Assembly: GCF_029855045.1 (NCBI RefSeq)
Contig: NZ_CP123228.1
Span: 620,001-684,000 of the forward strand
DNA from: Piscinibacter sp. XHJ-5
Lineage (GTDB): Bacteria > Pseudomonadota > Gammaproteobacteria > Burkholderiales > Burkholderiaceae_C
Direction: 5' to 3'
Length of the DNA: 64,000 bases
Of this stretch, positions 14,743 through 24,746 are shown one piece after another (the stretch's first letter is position 1; each line of letters starts with the position of its first letter). The position numbers and the translations under genes are program-made. The notes beneath the pieces were generated by a model. It made no database searches, was not told where the DNA came from, and saw only the letters and a list, made by a program, of their open reading frames with translations.

Positions 14743-16800
14743 ATGTACGAATCACGCTTTGGCATCACCGGGCCGCCGTTCCAGCTGAGCCCCGACCCGA
14801 GCTTCTATTTCGACAGCCGCGGCCACCACCGTGCGCTGGCCGAGTTGCGGCGCGGACTGGGCGAAGACGCCGGGTTCATCGTCGTCAGCGGCGAGATCGG
14901 CGCGGGCAAGACGACGCTGGTGCGCACGCTGCTCGAGGAGATCGACCCGGGCGTGCTGTCGGTCGCGCACGTGGTGAGCACGCAGCTGAACGCGCAGGAG
15001 CTGCTCGGTGCCACGCTGATCGGCTTCGGCCTGCCGGTCGACGACTCGACCACCGAGCACCTCGTCTCCCACCTGCTGCGCTTCCTCGTCAAGCTCGACA
15101 AGGAAGCGCGCCGCGCCGTGCTCATCGTCGACGAGGCGCAGAACCTTCATCGCGATGCGTTCGACCAGCTGGTCGCGATCGCGACGCGGCGCGGTCCGCG
15201 CCGCCTGCCGTTCCAGGTCTGCCTGGTGGGCCAGCCGGAGCTGCGCGAGCTCATCGAAGCCCCCGATCTGGCGGGCTTGCGATCGCTGGTCAGCGTGTCC
15301 TGCCACCTCGGGCCGATCGACCTGGAGGAGACGGGCGCGTACATCGAGCACCGCCTGCGCAAGGTCGGCTGGAGCGGCAGCCCGAGCTTCGAGCCCGGTG
15401 CATTCGAAGAGATCCATCGCTGGACCAACGGCATCCCGCGGCGCATCAACCTCCTGTGCAACCGCCTGATGCTGTCGCGCTTCCTGGCGTCGGAGACGAC
15501 GATCGACGTGCCGACGGTGGCCACCACGGCACGCGACCTTCGCGCCGAGATCGGCGAGCCTGGCGACGAGCCGCCGCCGTTGGCCCTCGCCGGTGCGGGG
15601 GCGCCGCCGCGCAGCGCCGCGCGCGCACCCAAGCTGCAAACCCCGCTGGTCGCTCCGATGGAGCCCGGGCCGTTGCTGTGCGTGGTCGCCGGACGCGCCG
15701 ACCACGTGAAGGCGGCCGCGCTGATGCGCGCGCTGGCCGGACGCCCCGACCTGCCGGCCGCCAAGCTCGTGCGGGTCCACAACGACGACGCGCTGGAGCT
15801 GAGCAGCGCGTTGTTCAGCGGGCTGGATGTCGGCAAGGGCCTGATCAGCCTGGGCATCGCCCCAGGTCCGTCCGACACGCGGTCGCCCGAGCTGATGAAC
15901 GTCTTCGAGTTCGTCGTCGACCATGTGCTGCCGCGCGCCGTGATCGTCTTCGACGGCAGCGAGGCAGCACTGGCCTGCGCTACGGTGGCGCAGGCCAAGG
16001 ACGTCCCGATCGTCCACATCGGCGCCGGGCTGCGGGCCGACGAGGGCGCGCAGTCCGCCACGCGTCAGGCCACGGACCGGCTCGCCGACCTGCTGTACAC
16101 CACCGACGCGCAGGCCAGCGAGACGCTGGCGCGCGAGGGCATCGAGCCGGAGCGGGTGCATTGCGTCGGCAATCTCCTGATGGACGGCATGCAGATCGCG
16201 ATGCGCTCGCTGATGAGCGCCACGCTGAGCCGCGTGGGAATGCATCCGGCCGAGCCCATCATCGCCGACCGCAGCGGCTACGCGCTGGTGGTGCTGACCC
16301 AGCCGGTCAACATCGGCGAACGTCAGTCCCTGATCGACCTGCTGGCGATGCTGCGTGACGTGAGCCGCGACGTTCCGCTGGTGTGGCCGATGACCCCGCG
16401 CATCGAAGGCCAGCTGAGGAAGTTCCGACTCGACATCTCGGACGAGCGCATCACCTGCCTGCCCCCGCAGAGCTATCCCGACTACGTCGCGCTGCTGCGC
16501 GGTGCAACCTGCCTGCTCACCGACTCCTGGAATGCGCAGGAGGAGTCGACAGCGCTCGGCGTGCCGTGTCTCACGCTGGGAGCGTTTCCCGAGCGAGCGA
16601 TCACCGTCTCCATCGGTTCGAACGTGGCCGTCGGCCGGAATCGAACGCTCGTCACCCGGGCGGTGTGGGATTGCATGTTCAACGGGGGCAAGCGCGGGCG
16701 TGTGCCGGAGCTGTGGGACGGCAAGACGGGCGCGCGCATCGCCGGCTACCTGGGCGCCTGGCTGTCGGTGGCCCCCACCGATCGACGCGCTCAGGCGTGA
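14743..16800 (+). CDS. ExeA-type AAA ATPase fused to a degenerate UDP-GlcNAc 2-epimerase domain (copy 1)
   Basis: A 685-residue two-domain protein. Residues 1-270 match the XrtA-locus ATPase family: start MYESRFGI, DPSFYFDSRGH, Walker A GEIGAGKTT (50-58), Walker B LIVDEAQN (127-134), and a winged end NGIPRRINLLCNRL. After a Pro/Ala linker (about 271-309) residues 310-675 align with WecB, including LADLLYTT, VHCVGNLLMDGM, LVWPM and ALGVPCLT. The epimerase catalytic motifs are destroyed. Where the genuine WecB of this window has HVEAGLRS, PEEINR, LTLHRP and DSGGVQEE, this protein has HIGAGLRA, AQSATR, LTQPVN and DSWNAQEE. It is therefore probably a sugar-nucleotide sensor or scaffold, not an epimerase. 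Confidence 0.82.
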   Translation: MYESRFGITGPPFQLSPDPSFYFDSRGHHRALAELRRGLGEDAGFIVVSGEIGAGKTTLVRTLLEEIDPGVLSVAHVVSTQLNAQELLGATLIGFGLPVDDSTTEHLVSHLLRFLVKLDKEARRAVLIVDEAQNLHRDAFDQLVAIATRRGPRRLPFQVCLVGQPELRELIEAPDLAGLRSLVSVSCHLGPIDLEETGAYIEHRLRKVGWSGSPSFEPGAFEEIHRWTNGIPRRINLLCNRLMLSRFLASETTIDVPTVATTARDLRAEIGEPGDEPPPLALAGAGAPPRSAARAPKLQTPLVAPMEPGPLLCVVAGRADHVKAAALMRALAGRPDLPAAKLVRVHNDDALELSSALFSGLDVGKGLISLGIAPGPSDTRSPELMNVFEFVVDHVLPRAVIVFDGSEAALACATVAQAKDVPIVHIGAGLRADEGAQSATRQATDRLADLLYTTDAQASETLAREGIEPERVHCVGNLLMDGMQIAMRSLMSATLSRVGMHPAEPIIADRSGYALVVLTQPVNIGERQSLIDLLAMLRDVSRDVPLVWPMTPRIEGQLRKFRLDISDERITCLPPQSYPDYVALLRGATCLLTDSWNAQEESTALGVPCLTLGAFPERAITVSIGSNVAVGRNRTLVTRAVWDCMFNGGKRGRVPELWDGKTGARIAGYLGAWLSVAPTDRRAQA

Positions 16801-17084
16801 CGTTCGGGAACATCGGCGCAGCACCAACGAACTGGGGGGGTGGCAGCACCACCCCGCAGTCAAGGGCTCTCACGTTTCACGCCGCTGCACGGGTAAGTAA
16901 GTGCTTCGGTCGCTGGTCTGTTCGATGAGCTCTGTGGTTCGACCCCTCAGGTGAGGGATTCACGGTGGAGGGCCCCTGCGTAGACTGCGTGACTCCGAGG
17001 GGGAGAGAGCGTTTCGACGCAACTCTTACACGTATCCAGCAAGTCCGCGGCACCTACGCGGCAGCTTCTGAAGGGGGGTCTGTG
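16801..17084. other. Intergenic gap upstream of the sugar transferase
   Basis: 284 bases between co-oriented genes. The transferase frame stays open back to 16965 without family similarity. The only clear element is the GGGGGG run at about 17073-17078, which can serve as the ribosome site for the ATG at 17085. I see no convincing terminator or sigma-70 promoter here. A run of seven G and G-rich repeats occur at 16834-16843. Confidence 0.4.
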
Positions 17085-18500
17085 ATGTTGAAGATCTTTA
17101 AGCATCACATCCCGGTGTGGTCGGTGCTGGAGTTGGTCGCGGACAGCTTGCTTTGCTTCGCCGCCGTTCTTCTGGCCGCTGCCCGGCTGCCGGGCGCCAC
17201 CCTCGATCCCCAGCGCCACGCCTTTCCGTCTTCCGACGTTCTGCTGTGGGCAGCGGGCTTCGCAGGCTTCATGGCCCTGCTGTACTCCTTTGTCGGCCTG
17301 TATCGCCAGGGCGCCATCCGGGTGAGCCTGCGCGCCTTGTTCGGCCGTGGCCTCGTGGCCTTGTCCATGGGCTCGTGCATTGCGTACGCGGCCCTGCAAG
17401 CCGATGGCAATCGCGACTACGCGCTGCTGTTGCTGCTCTACGCGGTGCCCGTGATGGCGGTTGGCGTCATTGCCGTTCGCAGCGTCGGCTACCTGGCGCG
17501 CCGTGCGGCCGTCGGCGCGCGCCGCGTGCTGATCGTCGGCACCGGCGCCGAGGCGCTGAGTGTCGCGACCGATCTGGCCGCTGACAGCGCCGCTCGCCAC
17601 CTGCTGGTCGGCTTCTACCCGACGTCGGCCGACGAGCCTGCGGCTTCGCTCGCCGGCATCCCGGTTCCGATCTTCCCGATGCAGTTGTCCATCGACGATG
17701 TGGTGCAGAAGCACCGTGTCGACGAAGTCATCGTCGCGGTGCGCGAGCAGCGGGGCGGCGGCGTGCCGATGGACCAGCTGCTCGCATGCCGCATTCGCGG
17801 CATCCCGGTGCTCGACCTGGCGGGCTTCTTCGAGCGCGCCAAGGGCGAAGTGCCCACCGACAGCCTGAAGGCGAGCTGGCTCGTCTACGGCCACGGCTTC
17901 GTGCAGGACGGAGTGCGCACGGCAGTCAAGCGCGCGTTCGACCTGGTGATGTCGTTGGTGCTGCTGCTGATCGCCTCGCCGATCATGGTGATCACCGCCA
18001 TCGCGATCAAGCTCGACAGCCGCGGCCCGCTGATCTATCGGCAGGAGCGCGTCGGGCTCGGCGGCCGGTCGTTCATGTGCCTGAAGTTCCGCAGCATGAG
18101 CGTCGATGCCGAGAAGGACGGCGTGGCCCGCTGGGCGACCAAGAACGATTCCCGCGTCACGCGTGTCGGCGCCTTCATCCGCAAGTGCCGCATCGACGAG
18201 CTGCCGCAGTTGATCAGCGTGCTGCGCGGAGAGATGAGCCTGGTGGGTCCGCGCCCGGAGCGCCCCTCCTTCGTCCAGCAGCTGCAGGCGGAGATCCCGT
18301 TCTACGACATCCGTCACAGCGTGAAGCCCGGCGTGACCGGATGGGCGCAGGTGCGCTACAGCTATGGAGCGTCCGTCGAAGACGCTCGCCGCAAGCACCA
18401 GTTCGACCTGTACTACGTCAAGAACCACTCGCTGTTCCTCGACCTGCTCGTGCTCGTGGAAACGGTGAGCGTGGTGCTCTTCCGCGAAGGCGCTCAGTAA
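17085..18500 (+). CDS. Initiating undecaprenyl-phosphate sugar-1-phosphate transferase, XrtA-locus type
   Basis: A 471-residue polyprenyl glycosylphosphotransferase. The N-terminal half has four or five membrane segments (about 15-130), then a Rossmann-like region starting RRVLIVGTGAEAL (about 148-160). The C-terminal bacterial sugar transferase domain (about 285-471) begins with a membrane re-entrant helix and carries RQERVG, LKFRSM, RIDELPQL, GEMSLVGPRPERP and KPGVTGWAQV. It links the first sugar phosphate to undecaprenyl phosphate. The start at 17085 gives MLKIFKHHIPVW, the usual beginning of TIGR03013-like proteins. It is flanked on both sides by the ATPase/epimerase fusion genes. Confidence 0.9.
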   Translation: MLKIFKHHIPVWSVLELVADSLLCFAAVLLAAARLPGATLDPQRHAFPSSDVLLWAAGFAGFMALLYSFVGLYRQGAIRVSLRALFGRGLVALSMGSCIAYAALQADGNRDYALLLLLYAVPVMAVGVIAVRSVGYLARRAAVGARRVLIVGTGAEALSVATDLAADSAARHLLVGFYPTSADEPAASLAGIPVPIFPMQLSIDDVVQKHRVDEVIVAVREQRGGGVPMDQLLACRIRGIPVLDLAGFFERAKGEVPTDSLKASWLVYGHGFVQDGVRTAVKRAFDLVMSLVLLLIASPIMVITAIAIKLDSRGPLIYRQERVGLGGRSFMCLKFRSMSVDAEKDGVARWATKNDSRVTRVGAFIRKCRIDELPQLISVLRGEMSLVGPRPERPSFVQQLQAEIPFYDIRHSVKPGVTGWAQVRYSYGASVEDARRKHQFDLYYVKNHSLFLDLLVLVETVSVVLFREGAQ

Positions 18501-18507
18501 GACCACC

Positions 18508-18537
18508 GGCCCGCACGCCGCCTCGAGCGGCGCGGGC
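18508..18537 (+). terminator. GC-rich hairpin after the sugar transferase
   Basis: GGCCCGC..CGCCGC and GCGGCGCGGGCC pair around CTCGA with a two-base bulge, starting eight bases after the stop. There is no U-tract, so this is either a weak intrinsic terminator or an mRNA-stabilising hairpin. The next gene starts about 165 bases further on. Confidence 0.4.
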
Positions 18538-18701
18538 CTGTGCTCATCTCATCGCGGCATTGATGCCGCGGCCCGGCCGACTGGTCAGCGTGGCTTCAGT
18601 CACGCGCCGCCGCCACGCCGCGTGCGAGAATCGCGACCCCGTTCGACGCCAGCGCGTACCAGCGCGGCAGCCTTCGTCGGCCGACGCGCCTCCAACGCAA
18701 G

Positions 18702-20669
18702 ATGTACGAATCCCATTTCGGCCTCACCGCAGCGCCGTTCAGCCTCAATCCCGATCCGGCCTTCTTCTTCGGCAGCCGCGGCCACAGCAACGCGTTGTCG
18801 TACCTGAAATTCGGCGTCTACCAGGGCGAAGGCTTCGTGGTCGTCACCGGCGAGATCGGAGCGGGCAAGACGACGCTGGTGCGTACGCTGCTGTCTGAAC
18901 TCGACCGCGACCGAATCGTGGCGGCGCAGATCGTCAGCACGCAGCTGGAAGCGGGCGACCTGCTGCGCTCCGTCGCCCTCGCGTTCGGCATCGCACCGAA
19001 GAGCCTGTCCAAGGCCGAGCTCATCGCCACCATCGAGGCCTTCCTGACGCTGCTGGTCACCGAGAACAAGCGCGCCCTGCTCATCGTGGACGAGGCACAG
19101 AACCTCAACCGCGAGGCGGTCGAGGAGCTGCGCATGCTGTCGAACTTCCAGCTCGGCAGCCAGGCGCTGCTGCAGAGCTTCCTGGTGGGGCAGCCCGAGC
19201 TGCGGGTGCTGCTCACCTCCAAGCCCATGGAGCAGTTCCGTCAGCGTGTCATCGCGTCATGCCACCTCGGCCCGATGGACGAAGCCGAGACGCGCGCCTA
19301 CATCGAGCATCGGATGCAGCAGGTCGGCTGGACCGGCAACAATCCGGCGTTCGACGATGCCGCTTTCGCGCGCATCTTCCACTGGACGGCAGGCATTCCG
19401 CGGCGCGTGAACCTGTTGTGCAACCGGCTGCTGCTGGGCGCCTACCTGTCGTCGCAGGACCTGGTGGATGCCGCCACCGTGGACACCATCGGCAACGAAG
19501 TGCGCAGCGAAGTCGGCGACGCCGCGACGCGCCCGGGCCCGACCGAGGTTCGTCGTCCCGCCGCGGGTGATGCGGCCATGCCGCCTGCGGCCCCTTCTGC
19601 GGCGGTGCAGAGCCTGGCGCCCGCCGTGGGCCCGCTGGTCGTCGTGGCCGCCAGCGACTTCGACGACGTGAAGCTGGCGGCGCTGCTGCCGGCCCTCAAG
19701 CAGCACAAGGTGGCGCCCCGCATGGTGCGCGTGACCATCGGCGAGAAAGCGCGCTATGCGCTGAACCAGCCGCTGCACCGGCACTTCGGCGTGGACGTGC
19801 CGGTCGTGGCGCTGGAAATTTCCGAAGCCGATCCCACCGAGCAGATCGCCTCGGTGATGAAGCAGTTCGCGCAGCTGGTCGACGAGCATCGACCCGACGC
19901 CGTGCTGGTGATCGGCGGGAGCGACGGCGCGCTCGCCTGCGGTCTCGTGGGCCGCAAGAAGGGGTGCCGCATCGTGCACGTCGAAGCCGGTGCGCGCGCT
20001 GCCGCGGTAGGCGTCGACGAAGCGGCCAACAGCGTGCTGCTCGACCGCATGGCCGACGTGTTCTACCCGGCCGAGATGCCGGCCTACGTGGCGCTGGTGC
20101 GCGAGGGCGTGGGCGACGCGCACCTGCAGCACGTGGGCAGCCTGCTGGTGGACGCGGTGCAGGCCGCCGCCGGTGCGCCCGCGGCCTTGCCCGCGATGTC
20201 GCAAGAGGCCTCAGCCGTCGTCGCGCGCGGCTACGGGCTGGTGATGCTGAATGGCGCCATCATGGCGGGCGACAGCGAATCCATCACCGAGCTGCTGAGC
20301 AGCCTGCACGAGATCAGCCGCGAAAAGCCGCTGGTGTGGCCGATGCCCCGCCACATCGATGCCAGGCTCGAGGCACTCGACCTGTCGAGCCTCGCGGCAC
20401 ACGAGCGCATCCAGCGGGTCGACCCGGTCGGCTTCATCGAGAGCGTAGGCCTGGCCCAAGGCGCCGCCTTCATCGTGACCGATTCGCGCGACGCGGAGCT
20501 CGTGGCCGGCATCCTGAAGCGGCGCTGCCTGTGGGTCGATGCGCCGCATCCGGGCGCGTCGGTCGGCCGGCACGACGCCGTCAAGCCTTCGGGAGCGGGA
20601 GCGGCCGAGCGAACCGCCGAGCATCTGGCCCACTGGTTGTCCGGGCGCGGCAAGGCGGCGTCGCACTGA
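18702..20669 (+). CDS. ExeA-type AAA ATPase fused to a degenerate UDP-GlcNAc 2-epimerase domain (copy 2)
   Basis: A 655-residue paralogue of the protein at 14743. The ATPase part is closer to the canonical XrtA ATPase: MYESHFGLTAAPFSLNPDPAFFF, Walker A GEIGAGKTT (51-59), Walker B LIVDEAQN, and NLLCNRLLLGAYLS. The Pro/Ala linker (about 280-310) leads to an epimerase-like domain from LVVVAASDFDDV to the end. This second domain is even more eroded. HVEAGAR is kept, but LTLHR is VMLNGA and DSGGVQEE is DSRDAEL, and the C-terminal 40 residues no longer follow WecB. Loss of the His and of the UDP-binding SGG argues against catalysis. The gene ends 26 bases before the convergent wbpP-like gene. Confidence 0.82.
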   Translation: MYESHFGLTAAPFSLNPDPAFFFGSRGHSNALSYLKFGVYQGEGFVVVTGEIGAGKTTLVRTLLSELDRDRIVAAQIVSTQLEAGDLLRSVALAFGIAPKSLSKAELIATIEAFLTLLVTENKRALLIVDEAQNLNREAVEELRMLSNFQLGSQALLQSFLVGQPELRVLLTSKPMEQFRQRVIASCHLGPMDEAETRAYIEHRMQQVGWTGNNPAFDDAAFARIFHWTAGIPRRVNLLCNRLLLGAYLSSQDLVDAATVDTIGNEVRSEVGDAATRPGPTEVRRPAAGDAAMPPAAPSAAVQSLAPAVGPLVVVAASDFDDVKLAALLPALKQHKVAPRMVRVTIGEKARYALNQPLHRHFGVDVPVVALEISEADPTEQIASVMKQFAQLVDEHRPDAVLVIGGSDGALACGLVGRKKGCRIVHVEAGARAAAVGVDEAANSVLLDRMADVFYPAEMPAYVALVREGVGDAHLQHVGSLLVDAVQAAAGAPAALPAMSQEASAVVARGYGLVMLNGAIMAGDSESITELLSSLHEISREKPLVWPMPRHIDARLEALDLSSLAAHERIQRVDPVGFIESVGLAQGAAFIVTDSRDAELVAGILKRRCLWVDAPHPGASVGRHDAVKPSGAGAAERTAEHLAHWLSGRGKAASH

Positions 20670-20695
20670 CCGCGGCGGCCGGCCACGGTGTCCTC

Positions 20696-21727
20696 TCACC
20701 GCACCGCGTTGGCGACGTACCACTCCACGGCTTCGGCCAGTCCGGCTTGCACGTCATGCGTCGGTTCGTATCCGAGCAGCCGGCGGGCCTTGTCGATATC
20801 GGCCATCGAATGGCGCACGTCGCCGGCGCGGAAGTCGGCGAAGGTGGGAGGTGCCACCTGCACCGTCGGCGCCACTTGCTGCAGCGCGCGCGCGATGGCC
20901 GCGTGCAGCTGCTTGAGCGTCGTGCGATCGCCCACCGCGACGTTGTAGACCTGGTTCAGGGCCTCGGGGCGGTCGACCAGCGCCGCGCGCAGATTGGCCT
21001 GCACGGCATTGGCGACGTAGCAGAAGTCGCGTGAGGTTTCGCCGTCGCCGTTGATCACGCATGGCTGGCCGGCCAGCATGGCCGCGACCCAGCGCGGAAT
21101 CACGGCCGCATAGGCGCCCATCGGGTCCTGGCGGGAGCCGAAGACGTTGAAGTAGCGCAGTCCGATCGTCGCCGTTCCGTAGCAGCGGCCGAAGACGTCG
21201 GCGTACAGCTCGTTGAGGTACTTGGTGACGGCATATGGCGACAGCGGCCGGCCGATGTTGTCCTCGACTTTCGGCAGGGTGGGCGAGTCGCCATAGGTCG
21301 AGCTGGAGGCGGCGTAGACGAAGCGTGTGCTGCCCGCGTCGCGCGCTGCCACCAGCATGTTGAGGAAGCCGGTGGCGTTGGCCTGGTGGGTCGTCAGGGG
21401 ATCCCGGATCGATCGGGGCACCGAGCCCAGTGCGGCCTGGTGCAGCACGAGCTGCACGCCTTCGCAGGCGGCGGCGCACGCGCGAGGATCGGCGATGTCG
21501 CCCTCGATGAAGCGGTGGCGCGCCCACGCGTCGTCGCCGACGCGGCGGCGAACCTCGTCGAGGTTGGCGCGATGGCCGGTGGCGAAGTTGTCCAGGCTGG
21601 TCACGCTCTGGCCGGCCCGCAACAGAACCTCGAGCAGGTGCGAGCCGATGAAGCCTGCGCTGCCGGTGACGAGCCAGCGCCGCGGCCGTGCCGCCAGCTC
21701 GGCGACCAGCTCATCGTGCAGTCGCAT
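20696..21727 (-). CDS. wbpP: UDP-N-acetylglucosamine 4-epimerase (WbpP/TviC-like)
   Basis: A 343-residue extended SDR with [11 protein letters not shown] (about 21-31) and catalytic YAVTK. It shares long runs with WbpP of Pseudomonas aeruginosa as I recall it: [27 protein letters not shown] and [12 protein letters not shown]. WbpP interconverts UDP-GlcNAc/UDP-GalNAc, or their uronic acids. The ATG overlaps the TGA of the dehydrogenase gene (TGATG), so the pair is coupled and likely makes UDP-GalNAcA together. Amidotransferases elsewhere in the window could convert that uronic acid to the uronamide. Confidence 0.85.
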   Translation of the reverse strand: MRLHDELVAELAARPRRWLVTGSAGFIGSHLLEVLLRAGQSVTSLDNFATGHRANLDEVRRRVGDDAWARHRFIEGDIADPRACAAACEGVQLVLHQAALGSVPRSIRDPLTTHQANATGFLNMLVAARDAGSTRFVYAASSSTYGDSPTLPKVEDNIGRPLSPYAVTKYLNELYADVFGRCYGTATIGLRYFNVFGSRQDPMGAYAAVIPRWVAAMLAGQPCVINGDGETSRDFCYVANAVQANLRAALVDRPEALNQVYNVAVGDRTTLKQLHAAIARALQQVAPTVQVAPPTFADFRAGDVRHSMADIDKARRLLGYEPTHDVQAGLAEAVEWYVANAVR

Positions 21728-23004
21728 CACAGACGCCAAACGTGGACTCCCTGGGCCTCCAGCGCCTGCTTGTCGGCGGTGCACTTCACGTCGCCGTAGA
21801 CGCCGCCAGGCACCAGCTTGGCGAGCACCTGGGACGTGGAACGCTCGACCAGGCTCTTGTGCGCCACGGCCGCGACGATGGCGCCGGCGCGCGGCAGGTC
21901 GTCCCATGCCACCAGTTCCACGCCGTACTCGTGCCGCGCCTCGGCGGGCGTCGCGACGGGATCGTGCACGTGCACGGTGAGCCCGTAGCTTTGCAGCTCG
22001 CGAATGACGTCGATCACCTTCGAGTTGCGCAGGTCGGGGCAGTTTTCCTTGAAGGTCAGCCCGAGCACGATGACGTCGCCGCCCTTGACCTGCTGGCCGG
22101 CATTGATCATGCACTTGACGGTCTGCTCGGCGATGTACTTGCCCATGCCGTCGTTGATGCGGCGCCCCGCCAGGATGACCTGCGGGTGGTAGCCCAGCAT
22201 CTCCGCCTTGTGCGTGAGGTAGTACGGGTCGACGCCGATGCAGTGGCCGCCCACCAGGCCCGGGCGGAACGGCAGGAAGTTCCACTTCGTGCCGGCGGCC
22301 TTCAGCACATCGAGCGTGTCGATGCCGATGCGATGGAAGATCAGCGACAGCTCGTTGACCAGCGCGATGTTGAGGTCCCGCTGGGTGTTCTCGATCACCT
22401 TGGCGGCCTCGGCCACCTTGATGCTGGACGCGCGGTACACGCCGGCCTTGATGATGCTGCCGTACATCTCGGCCACCAGGTCCAGCGTCTTCGGGCTGTC
22501 GCCCGAGACGACCTTGGTGATCGTCGTCAGCGTGTGCTCCCGATCGCCGGGATTGATGCGCTCCGGCGAATAGCCGACGAAGAAGTCGCGCTGCCACTTC
22601 ATGCCGGAATGCTTTTCGATGACGGGGATGCACACCTCCTCGGTCGCGCCCGGATAGACCGTGGACTCGAAGACGATGGTCGCGCCCCGCTTGAGGTTCT
22701 TGCCGACCGAGGTGCTTGCCCCGATCAGCGGCGAGAAGTCGGGTGCATGCGCGTCGTCGACCGGCGTGGGAACGGCGACCACCACGAAGTCGGCGTCGCG
22801 CAGGGCGGCGGCGTCGGTGGTCGGCATCAGCTTGCTGGAGGCCTGCAGCTCCTGCGTGCTGACTTCCCCGGTCGGGTCGGTGTGGCGACGATAGGCTTCG
22901 ATCTTTTCGGTGGACAGGTCGAAACCGATCGTCGGGTATTTCTTGCCAAACTCCACAGCCAGCGGCAGGCCCACATAGCCCAAGCCAACGACGGCGACCT
23001 TCAT
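21727..23004 (-). CDS. wbpO: UDP-N-acetyl-hexosamine 6-dehydrogenase (WbpO/TviB-like)
   Basis: A 425-residue UDP-glucose/GDP-mannose dehydrogenase-family enzyme. The NAD motif [10 protein letters not shown] is at residues 4-13. [23 protein letters not shown] and KVIENTQRD match the WbpO/TviB branch, and the catalytic Cys is in [15 protein letters not shown]. It oxidises UDP-GlcNAc or UDP-GalNAc to the uronic acid. The ATG at 23004 sits behind GAAGGGGAGC; the longer open frame upstream has no similarity. It is the first gene of a two-gene operon, divergent from the flippase at 23255. Confidence 0.88.
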   Translation of the reverse strand: MKVAVVGLGYVGLPLAVEFGKKYPTIGFDLSTEKIEAYRRHTDPTGEVSTQELQASSKLMPTTDAAALRDADFVVVAVPTPVDDAHAPDFSPLIGASTSVGKNLKRGATIVFESTVYPGATEEVCIPVIEKHSGMKWQRDFFVGYSPERINPGDREHTLTTITKVVSGDSPKTLDLVAEMYGSIIKAGVYRASSIKVAEAAKVIENTQRDLNIALVNELSLIFHRIGIDTLDVLKAAGTKWNFLPFRPGLVGGHCIGVDPYYLTHKAEMLGYHPQVILAGRRINDGMGKYIAEQTVKCMINAGQQVKGGDVIVLGLTFKENCPDLRNSKVIDVIRELQSYGLTVHVHDPVATPAEARHEYGVELVAWDDLPRAGAIVAAVAHKSLVERSTSQVLAKLVPGGVYGDVKCTADKQALEAQGVHVWRL

Positions 23005-23254
23005 ACGTCTGCTCCCCTTCTCGGTGCGTGCAATCCCATGACACCTGCGGCACGACAGGCGCGCAGGCGGACTCGCGCAGATTGTCGTTGTGGCTCGCCC
23101 GCCGGACCACCCCCGAACCGTAGGGACTTGGCCCGAAATCCGCACATTGTTGGCAAACCGCCCCACTGCTTCGCGTGGCGCCGGTGCGTCGGCCCGGCCT
23201 GGAGATGGGCGGCTGCTAAGCTGCGCGCCTTCGGGTCGGACGGGGCAGCGCGGT

Positions 23255-24736
23255 ATGAGAGGCGAGATGGCGCGCGGCGCCGCGTGGATGGTTCTGTTCC
23301 GGCTGTTCGATCGCTCGGTCGGCATCGTGAGCACGACGGTGCTCGCGCGCCTGCTGGTTCCCGCTGACTTCGGCCTCGTCGCAATGGCGATGTCGGTCAT
23401 TGCCATCATCGAGTTGGCCACCGCGTTCAGCTTCGAAGTGGCCCTGATCCAGAAGAACGACCCGCAGCGCGAGCACTTCGATACCGCCTGGACGCTCAAT
23501 GTCCTGGTGGCGCTGGCAGGCGCGGCCGTGACGGCCGCGCTGGCCCACCCGGCCGCGGCCTTCTACGGCGACCCCCGGCTCGTGCCGGTGATGTTCGCGA
23601 TCGGTGGCGCCTGGCTGATCACGGGCTTCGAGAACGTGGGCACGGTGAACTTCCGGCGCGAGATGAACTTCTCGGCCGAGTTCAGGTGGATGGCGAGCAA
23701 GCGCGTGATCGCCTTCGTCGTCACGCTGATCGCCGCGTTCACCTTCCGCTCCTACTGGGCGCTCGTGATCGGAACCGCCACCGGGCGCTTCGCCGGCGTG
23801 GTGCTGAGCTATGTCATGCATCCGTACCGGCCGCGCCTGGCGCTGTCGCGTGCTCGCGAGCTGTTTTCGTTCTCCGGCTGGCTGCTGGTCAACAACCTCG
23901 CCGGCGTGCTGTTCGGCCGCCTGCCGCACTTCTTCGTGGGGCGCGTGTTCGGGGCGCAGCAGCTGGGCGCCTACACCGTCGGCTCGGAGATCGCGCAGCT
24001 CGCGCACACCGAGCTGGTGGCGCCGATCAACCGCGCGATGTTCCCGGGGTACGCGCGCCTGGTGGACGACCCGCCGGCGTTCCGGCGCGTGTGCGTCGAC
24101 GCGACGGCCGCGATCCTGCTGGTCGTGCTGCCGGTGAGCGCGGCGGTGGCCGTGCTCGCGGCGCCCATGGTCCGCGTGCTGCTCGGGGCGCAGTGGCAGC
24201 ACGCCGTGCCGATCATCCAGATCCTCGCGTTCGCGGGCGCGTTGACCGCGCTGATCTCGAACAACGTGTCGGCCTACCTCGCGCTCGGGCGGCCACACCT
24301 CGCAACGTTGATCTTCGTCGCGCGCGTCGTCGTCTTCGTGGTGGCGATCGCGCTCCTGGGCAGCAGCCACGGGGCCACGGGAGTGGCCTACGCGGAGTTG
24401 CTGGCGACCTCCTGCAGCCTGGTCGTGAGCCTGCCCATTCTCTTCGGTGCGCTCGGGCTGCGGGTGAAGGACTATGTCGCGATCATGTGGCGTCCCCTCA
24501 TCGCGAGCGCGGCGGGCTACGCGGCCGTCAGGCAGCTGCTGCTGCGGCTCGGCAGCGAAGGCACGTTCGGTGAGGCGGCCCTGCAGCTGCTGGCCGGCAC
24601 GGTCGGGGGTGCCGTCGTCTATCTCGTGTCGCTGTGGCTGCTGTGGATCGCCGCCGGTCGCCCGGCAACGGTCGAGCCGATGATCGCCAGCCGCGCGATC
24701 GGAGCCCTGTCGGGCTGGCGATCGCGCAGCGCCTAG
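23255..24736 (+). CDS. Wzx-type polysaccharide flippase (first of two)
   Basis: A 493-residue membrane protein of the MATE/PST superfamily with about 12-14 hydrophobic segments. It begins MRGEMARGAAWMVLFRL, collinear with MSQSVQRRMATGAIWMVLFKL of the second flippase at 30012-31520. Shared landmarks include LARLL-P-DFG, YWALV-GT, LAPINRA (VAPINRAMFPGY) and the MHPYRPRL loop. It would flip undecaprenyl-linked repeat units. The start was placed at 23255 by alignment with the paralogue; the frame is open back to 23090. It is convergent with the lipoprotein gene, ten bases away. Confidence 0.85.
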   Translation: MRGEMARGAAWMVLFRLFDRSVGIVSTTVLARLLVPADFGLVAMAMSVIAIIELATAFSFEVALIQKNDPQREHFDTAWTLNVLVALAGAAVTAALAHPAAAFYGDPRLVPVMFAIGGAWLITGFENVGTVNFRREMNFSAEFRWMASKRVIAFVVTLIAAFTFRSYWALVIGTATGRFAGVVLSYVMHPYRPRLALSRARELFSFSGWLLVNNLAGVLFGRLPHFFVGRVFGAQQLGAYTVGSEIAQLAHTELVAPINRAMFPGYARLVDDPPAFRRVCVDATAAILLVVLPVSAAVAVLAAPMVRVLLGAQWQHAVPIIQILAFAGALTALISNNVSAYLALGRPHLATLIFVARVVVFVVAIALLGSSHGATGVAYAELLATSCSLVVSLPILFGALGLRVKDYVAIMWRPLIASAAGYAAVRQLLLRLGSEGTFGEAALQLLAGTVGGAVVYLVSLWLLWIAAGRPATVEPMIASRAIGALSGWRSRSA

Positions 24737-24746
24737 CGCCGATCCG

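Noticed and set aside
20696..23110. One 804-codon minus-strand protein combining epimerase and other sequence
   Set aside because: Only its last 343 codons match a family; the upstream part is the wrong frame of the wbpO-like gene. Two coupled genes explain the region.
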